A stretch of DNA of 64,000 bases from [Mycobacterium] stephanolepidis (GTDB lineage Bacteria; Actinomycetota; Actinomycetes; Mycobacteriales; Mycobacteriaceae), in assembly GCF_002356335.1 (NCBI RefSeq), contig NZ_AP018165.1, positions 3,906,001-3,970,000 of the forward strand, read 5' to 3'. The notes under the pieces were generated by a model that worked only from the letters and a program-made list of their open reading frames with translations, was not told where the DNA came from and made no database searches. Positions 60,872 through 64,000 of this stretch are shown piece by piece; position 1 is the stretch's first letter; each line of letters begins with the position of its first letter. Both the position numbers and the translations under genes were made by a program.

Positions 60872-61611
60872 AGGGAAGCCTCCTCCATCTCGGCGTTGTC
60901 GCGCAGTGTCACCAGTTCATCCTTGAACTCCCGGTAACGGGAACGTATGTCGTCGGCCGGCCAGTCCGTCGGCAACAACTCATCCGGCAGCACCGGGTCG
61001 GCCAGCAGGTGCCGCACCATCGCCGCAGCCAGCACGAATCGCGCAGGAATTGCCTCCGCCTGATCCCACCACCGCAGCAGGGCCGTCGCATAGAGCGACC
61101 ATCCGGGCAGATCCCACAGCTGGTCGGACAACGCCTCGGGGGTTGCGGTCCGGGTCTGCAACACCCAGACGTGGTCGGTAACCGACGGCGGCAGCTCGAT
61201 GTCCAGATTGTCTGGACGCAGCCACACACCCTCGCGTAGTTCTCCGAAACGGCTTTGACGCAACGTGGTTCGCAGGTCATTGCGGTCACGAGCATCGCGC
61301 CCCACGCTGGTGATCACCAGTTGTGTCCAGTCTCCGTTCCAGGAGCGTCGATGCGGATCGCAGGCCTCGTCCTGCCGAAGCTGACGCGCCTGTAGACGCT
61401 CGGCGAGCCGATATCCCGATGTGGTTCGCGCAAGATCTCCCGCGGAGACCATCCGGGTCAGCGCCACCCTTACCGTGGTATCGCTGATTCCGAACAAGGT
61501 TGTCAGTGAACGTATTTCCCGTACCGACAGCTCGGCCGGGTGTGCGCCCAGCAACAGGCTCAGGATGACCGAACGAGCGGTCATCGGGTGGTGCTCGACC
61601 GGGTTAGTCAT
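60868..61611 (-). CDS. PaaX-family transcriptional regulator
   Basis: 247 residues. N-terminal winged helix: MTARSVILSLLLGAHPAELSVREIRSLTTLFGISDTTVRVALTRMVSAGDLARTTSGYRLAERLQARQLRQDEA; central WNGDWTQLVITSVGRDARDRNDLRTTLRQSRFGELREGVWLRPDNL; C-terminal PaaX domain. Members repress aryl-/acyl-CoA catabolic operons and are released by a CoA thioester. Sandwiched between two crotonases, two bases after the second. Confidence 0.9.
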   Translation of the reverse strand: MTNPVEHHPMTARSVILSLLLGAHPAELSVREIRSLTTLFGISDTTVRVALTRMVSAGDLARTTSGYRLAERLQARQLRQDEACDPHRRSWNGDWTQLVITSVGRDARDRNDLRTTLRQSRFGELREGVWLRPDNLDIELPPSVTDHVWVLQTRTATPEALSDQLWDLPGWSLYATALLRWWDQAEAIPARFVLAAAMVRHLLADPVLPDELLPTDWPADDIRSRYREFKDELVTLRDNAEMEEASL

Positions 61612-61613
61612 CG

Positions 61614-62519
61614 CTACAGGTCGGTGGGCCTGCGGCCGTAATCACCGAAGGGTTCATCACGATGCCGGACCGCTTGCCGGTAACCGTTCGTCATGGCATC
61701 GAGCGTGAACGCGTGAGCCTCCGCGGTGTGCCGGGATATGCCGTCGAAGACGGTGCCCACCATGGCACTGTTGGCGATCCCCTGGTTGATGAGCACCGAG
61801 TTGCATGCGAGCTTGACCATCATCAACTGGTTCAACGGCATCGCGGCAATACGCGCTACCAGTCGCTCGGTGCGCTCGTCCAGGTCATCGGGCTCCGGCG
61901 CCTCGACCGCCAGACCCCACTCGTAGGCCTGCTTGCCCGATAGGCAATCTCCGGTCAGCATAAGACGTTTCGCCCGCTGATCGCCGAGCTTGTGCGCCCA
62001 CAGCCCGGTAGCCGGTACACCCCATACCCGGGTGGGCGGGTATCCGATCTTGGCATCGGCAGCGACGATCAACTGGTCGGCATGCAAGGCGATGTCGGTA
62101 CCACCGGCCACGCAATACCCGTGCACCTTCACCACGGTCGGCTTGTTGGCGTGCAACAGCGAGGAGAAACCGCGGGTGAATCGGCTCATCATCTGATAGT
62201 CGAGCATGGGGTCCCAGTTGATGTTCGGCAGATGGTTGCGCAGCTGCACCTCACCATCTAGCGCCGTGCCTGAATACTGTACTGTGCCTTCGTCGTTCGC
62301 CTCAGCATAGGCACTGAGGTCGAAGCCCCCGCAGAATCCATCTCCCCGCCCCGACACCAGGATGACGTGAACCTGCGGGTCCAGGTCGGCACGCTCCACC
62401 AGTGCCGCCAGCTCCAGTGGGGTCTCGGCGATGATGGCGTTGCCCTGTTCGGGCCGGTTGAAGGTAATGCGCGCGACGCGGTCGGTGACCTCATAGGTCA
62501 TCGTCTTGAGTGTGTCCAC
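61614..62519 (-). CDS. Crotonase / enoyl-CoA hydratase family protein
   Basis: 301 residues (GTG 62519; an ATG at 62501 also fits). GRGDGFCGGFDLSAYAEA and HGYCVAGGTDIALHADQLIVAADAKIGYPPTRVWGVPATGLWAHKLGDQRAKRLMLTGDCLSGKQAYEWGLA. The GGTDIAL segment has Asp where classical hydratases have Glu, so the reaction may differ from simple hydration. Three bases after the acyl-CoA dehydrogenase stop. Confidence 0.88.
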   Translation of the reverse strand: MDTLKTMTYEVTDRVARITFNRPEQGNAIIAETPLELAALVERADLDPQVHVILVSGRGDGFCGGFDLSAYAEANDEGTVQYSGTALDGEVQLRNHLPNINWDPMLDYQMMSRFTRGFSSLLHANKPTVVKVHGYCVAGGTDIALHADQLIVAADAKIGYPPTRVWGVPATGLWAHKLGDQRAKRLMLTGDCLSGKQAYEWGLAVEAPEPDDLDERTERLVARIAAMPLNQLMMVKLACNSVLINQGIANSAMVGTVFDGISRHTAEAHAFTLDAMTNGYRQAVRHRDEPFGDYGRRPTDL

Positions 62520-62522
62520 CGG

Positions 62523-64000
62523 CTAGCTACCCGACTTGACGGTCGCCCGCTCCAGGATCGGCGATAGGTCCAGTCCGGTGGGAAGAGTGCCGAACGCACC
62601 ACCCCAGTCACCGGCAAGCCGGGTCGCTAGGAATGCCTGGGCGACCGCCGGATGTCCATGGCGGACCAGCAGCGCCCCCTGCAGGGCGAGGCAGATGTCC
62701 TCGGCGACCTTGCGGGCACGGTAGGTGACCGAATCCAGATCACCGAGCTGCGAATGCAATCCGTTGATATGACGGTCCAGGCGCTCGTCCTGCCCCTGGG
62801 CGAGCGCAAGCTCCTTGAACAGCACCTCGATGCACTCGGGCTTGGTGGCCATGGCGCGCAACGTGTCCAGAGCGCTGACGTTCCCCGACCCTTCCCAGAT
62901 TCCCATCAGCGGTGCTTCACGATAAAGACGCGGCAGTCCTGAATCCTCGACATACCCGTTGCCACCCAGACATTCCATCGCCTCACCGGCATGTGGGGTT
63001 GCCCGCTTACACACCCAATACTTGCTGGCGGCCAAGCCGATTCGGCGCAACAGAGACTCGGTCTCATCACCGCGGGCGGCTCGGTCCGTGGCACCCGCCA
63101 TCCGCATCGCGACCATGGTGGCGGCCTCCGCTTCGATGGCGAGGTCCGCGAGCACGTTGCGCATGAGTGGCTGATCGATGAGGTACTCACCAAAGGCCTT
63201 GCGGTGCTGAGCATGGTGCATGGCCAACGCCACACCGGTGCGCATGCTGGTGGCCGATCCCAGGGTGCAGTCCAGCCGCGTCATGTTCACCATCTCGATG
63301 ATGGTCTTGACGCCCTTGCCTTCCTCACCGACAAGCCATGCCGTGGCGCCGTCGTACTCGACCTCCGAGGATGCGTTGGAATGGTTGCCGAGCTTGTCCT
63401 TCAAGCGCTGCAACCGCATCCGGTTGCGGGTGCCGTCCGGCAGTATCCGCGGCAAGAAGAAACATGACAGGCCGCCGGGCGCCTGGGCGAGCACCAGGAA
63501 CACGTCGCACATCGGCGCCGAGGTGAACCACTTGTGCCCCACCAGCGTGTAGCTGCCGTCGGCGTTCGATGTGGCTGTGGTGGTGCCCGCACGCACATCC
63601 GAGCCGCCCTGCTTCTCGGTCATCGACATACCCGCCGTCAGCCCCGCCTTGGTGGCGGGCACCGAAAGCACCGGGTCGTAGACGCGACTGGACAGCAGCG
63701 GCTCGTAAACGGCCGCCAGCTCGGGGTTGGCACGCAGGGCCGGAACCACTGCGTACGTCATGGAGATGGGGCACATGTGGCCTGGATCGGCAGTCCATAC
63801 GCCGGTCTTCGCGGCGCGCACGACGTGGGTGCCCGGCCGCTCGTCGGCCCACGGTGCCCCATGTAGTCCGTGGGCGACAGCCTCGCGCATGAGCTCGTGA
63901 TAGGCCGGGTCGAACTCGATTTCATCGACGCGATGGCCCCAACGGTCGTGGGTGTGCAGCACCGGACGATTCCGGTTCGCCAGCTCGCCGGCGCGCTGCA
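62523..64000 (-). CDS. Acyl-CoA dehydrogenase, AidB-like, 5' end off window
   Basis: Open to the right edge; about 492 residues seen. HDRWGHRVDEIEFDPAYHELMREAVAHGLHGAPWADERPGTHVVRAA and MSMTEKQGGSDVRAGTTTATSNADGSYTLVGHKWFTSAPMCDVFLVLAQAPGGLSCFFLPR are typical of the AidB branch (long FAD acyl-CoA dehydrogenases also called DNA-alkylation response proteins). ECLGGNGYVEDSGLPRLYREAPLMGIWEGSGNV is the C-terminal signature. A potential internal start at 63962 is not the true N-terminus because conserved sequence continues upstream. Likely first gene of the acyl-CoA unit here. Confidence 0.9.
   Translation of the reverse strand, partial: QRAGELANRNRPVLHTHDRWGHRVDEIEFDPAYHELMREAVAHGLHGAPWADERPGTHVVRAAKTGVWTADPGHMCPISMTYAVVPALRANPELAAVYEPLLSSRVYDPVLSVPATKAGLTAGMSMTEKQGGSDVRAGTTTATSNADGSYTLVGHKWFTSAPMCDVFLVLAQAPGGLSCFFLPRILPDGTRNRMRLQRLKDKLGNHSNASSEVEYDGATAWLVGEEGKGVKTIIEMVNMTRLDCTLGSATSMRTGVALAMHHAQHRKAFGEYLIDQPLMRNVLADLAIEAEAATMVAMRMAGATDRAARGDETESLLRRIGLAASKYWVCKRATPHAGEAMECLGGNGYVEDSGLPRLYREAPLMGIWEGSGNVSALDTLRAMATKPECIEVLFKELALAQGQDERLDRHINGLHSQLGDLDSVTYRARKVAEDICLALQGALLVRHGHPAVAQAFLATRLAGDWGGAFGTLPTGLDLSPILERATVKSGS

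Overview
The window is high-GC DNA from a mycobacterium. Gene content and order (rpsL-rpsG-fusA-tuf, a complete mycofactocin locus, then the S10/spc ribosomal clusters and sppA) follow the Mycobacterium tuberculosis Rv0681-Rv0724 neighbourhood in reverse. The extra genes around it (eutBC, an acyltransferase, MpaB-type oxygenases, a second arginine cassette) suggest a rapid grower, most likely the Mycobacteroides abscessus/chelonae complex. This assignment rests on recalled synteny, not on a search. No rRNA, tRNA, CRISPR array, insertion sequence or prophage was seen.

Layout, left to right. 1-5.7 kb: the 3' part of sppA (minus), then four plus-strand genes: two paralogous lipoproteins, an F420/FMN luciferase-like oxidoreductase and a beta-lactamase-fold hydrolase. 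5.8-8.5 kb: distal spc genes rplO-rpmD-rpsE-rplR-rplF-rpsH (minus). 8.7-15.2 kb: a minus-strand insert with a secreted protein, gdhA, an exported calcium-loop protein, an OafA-type acyltransferase and a carboxylesterase. 15.3-16.8 kb: rpsN(Z)-rplE-rplX-rplN. 17-20.4 kb: a second insert with an MFS permease, a cutinase and a KstR-box hydrolase. 20.6-25.9 kb: the S10 operon, rpsJ to rpsQ. 26-30.3 kb: a frameshifted PNPOx-family gene, a DUF4442 protein, a P450 and a thiolase-like protein. 30.4-34 kb: ethanolamine ammonia-lyase eutBC with its permease. 34-41.4 kb: mycofactocin genes mftG-F-E-D-C-B-A and the divergent mftR. 41.4-48.6 kb: an FAD reductase, an AsnC/ddaH/rocD/permease cassette, a universal stress protein and a mycofactocin-type SDR. 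48.7-52.5 kb: a SHOCT membrane protein and two tandem MpaB-type oxygenases with duplicated promoter-operator modules. 52.6-57 kb: tuf, fusA, rpsG, rpsL. 57.2-64 kb: a TetR regulator, two DUF3060 proteins, an lprB/lprC-like lipoprotein pair, and a crotonase/PaaX/crotonase/acyl-CoA dehydrogenase group.

How it fits together. The ribosomal locus is split by accessory genes into three transcription units, and each has a recognisable SigA-like promoter; the two spc halves share an identical 11-base promoter core. Mycofactocin genes mftA to mftG run colinearly into an ethanolamine permease and EutBC, so redox-cofactor synthesis and acetaldehyde production may be coupled. Two distant genes (a C-C-type hydrolase and a mycofactocin-type SDR) carry perfect KstR consensus boxes, pointing to the sterol-catabolism regulon. 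Compact palindromic repeats and strong, probably bidirectional terminators sit where accessory genes converge on ribosomal operons.
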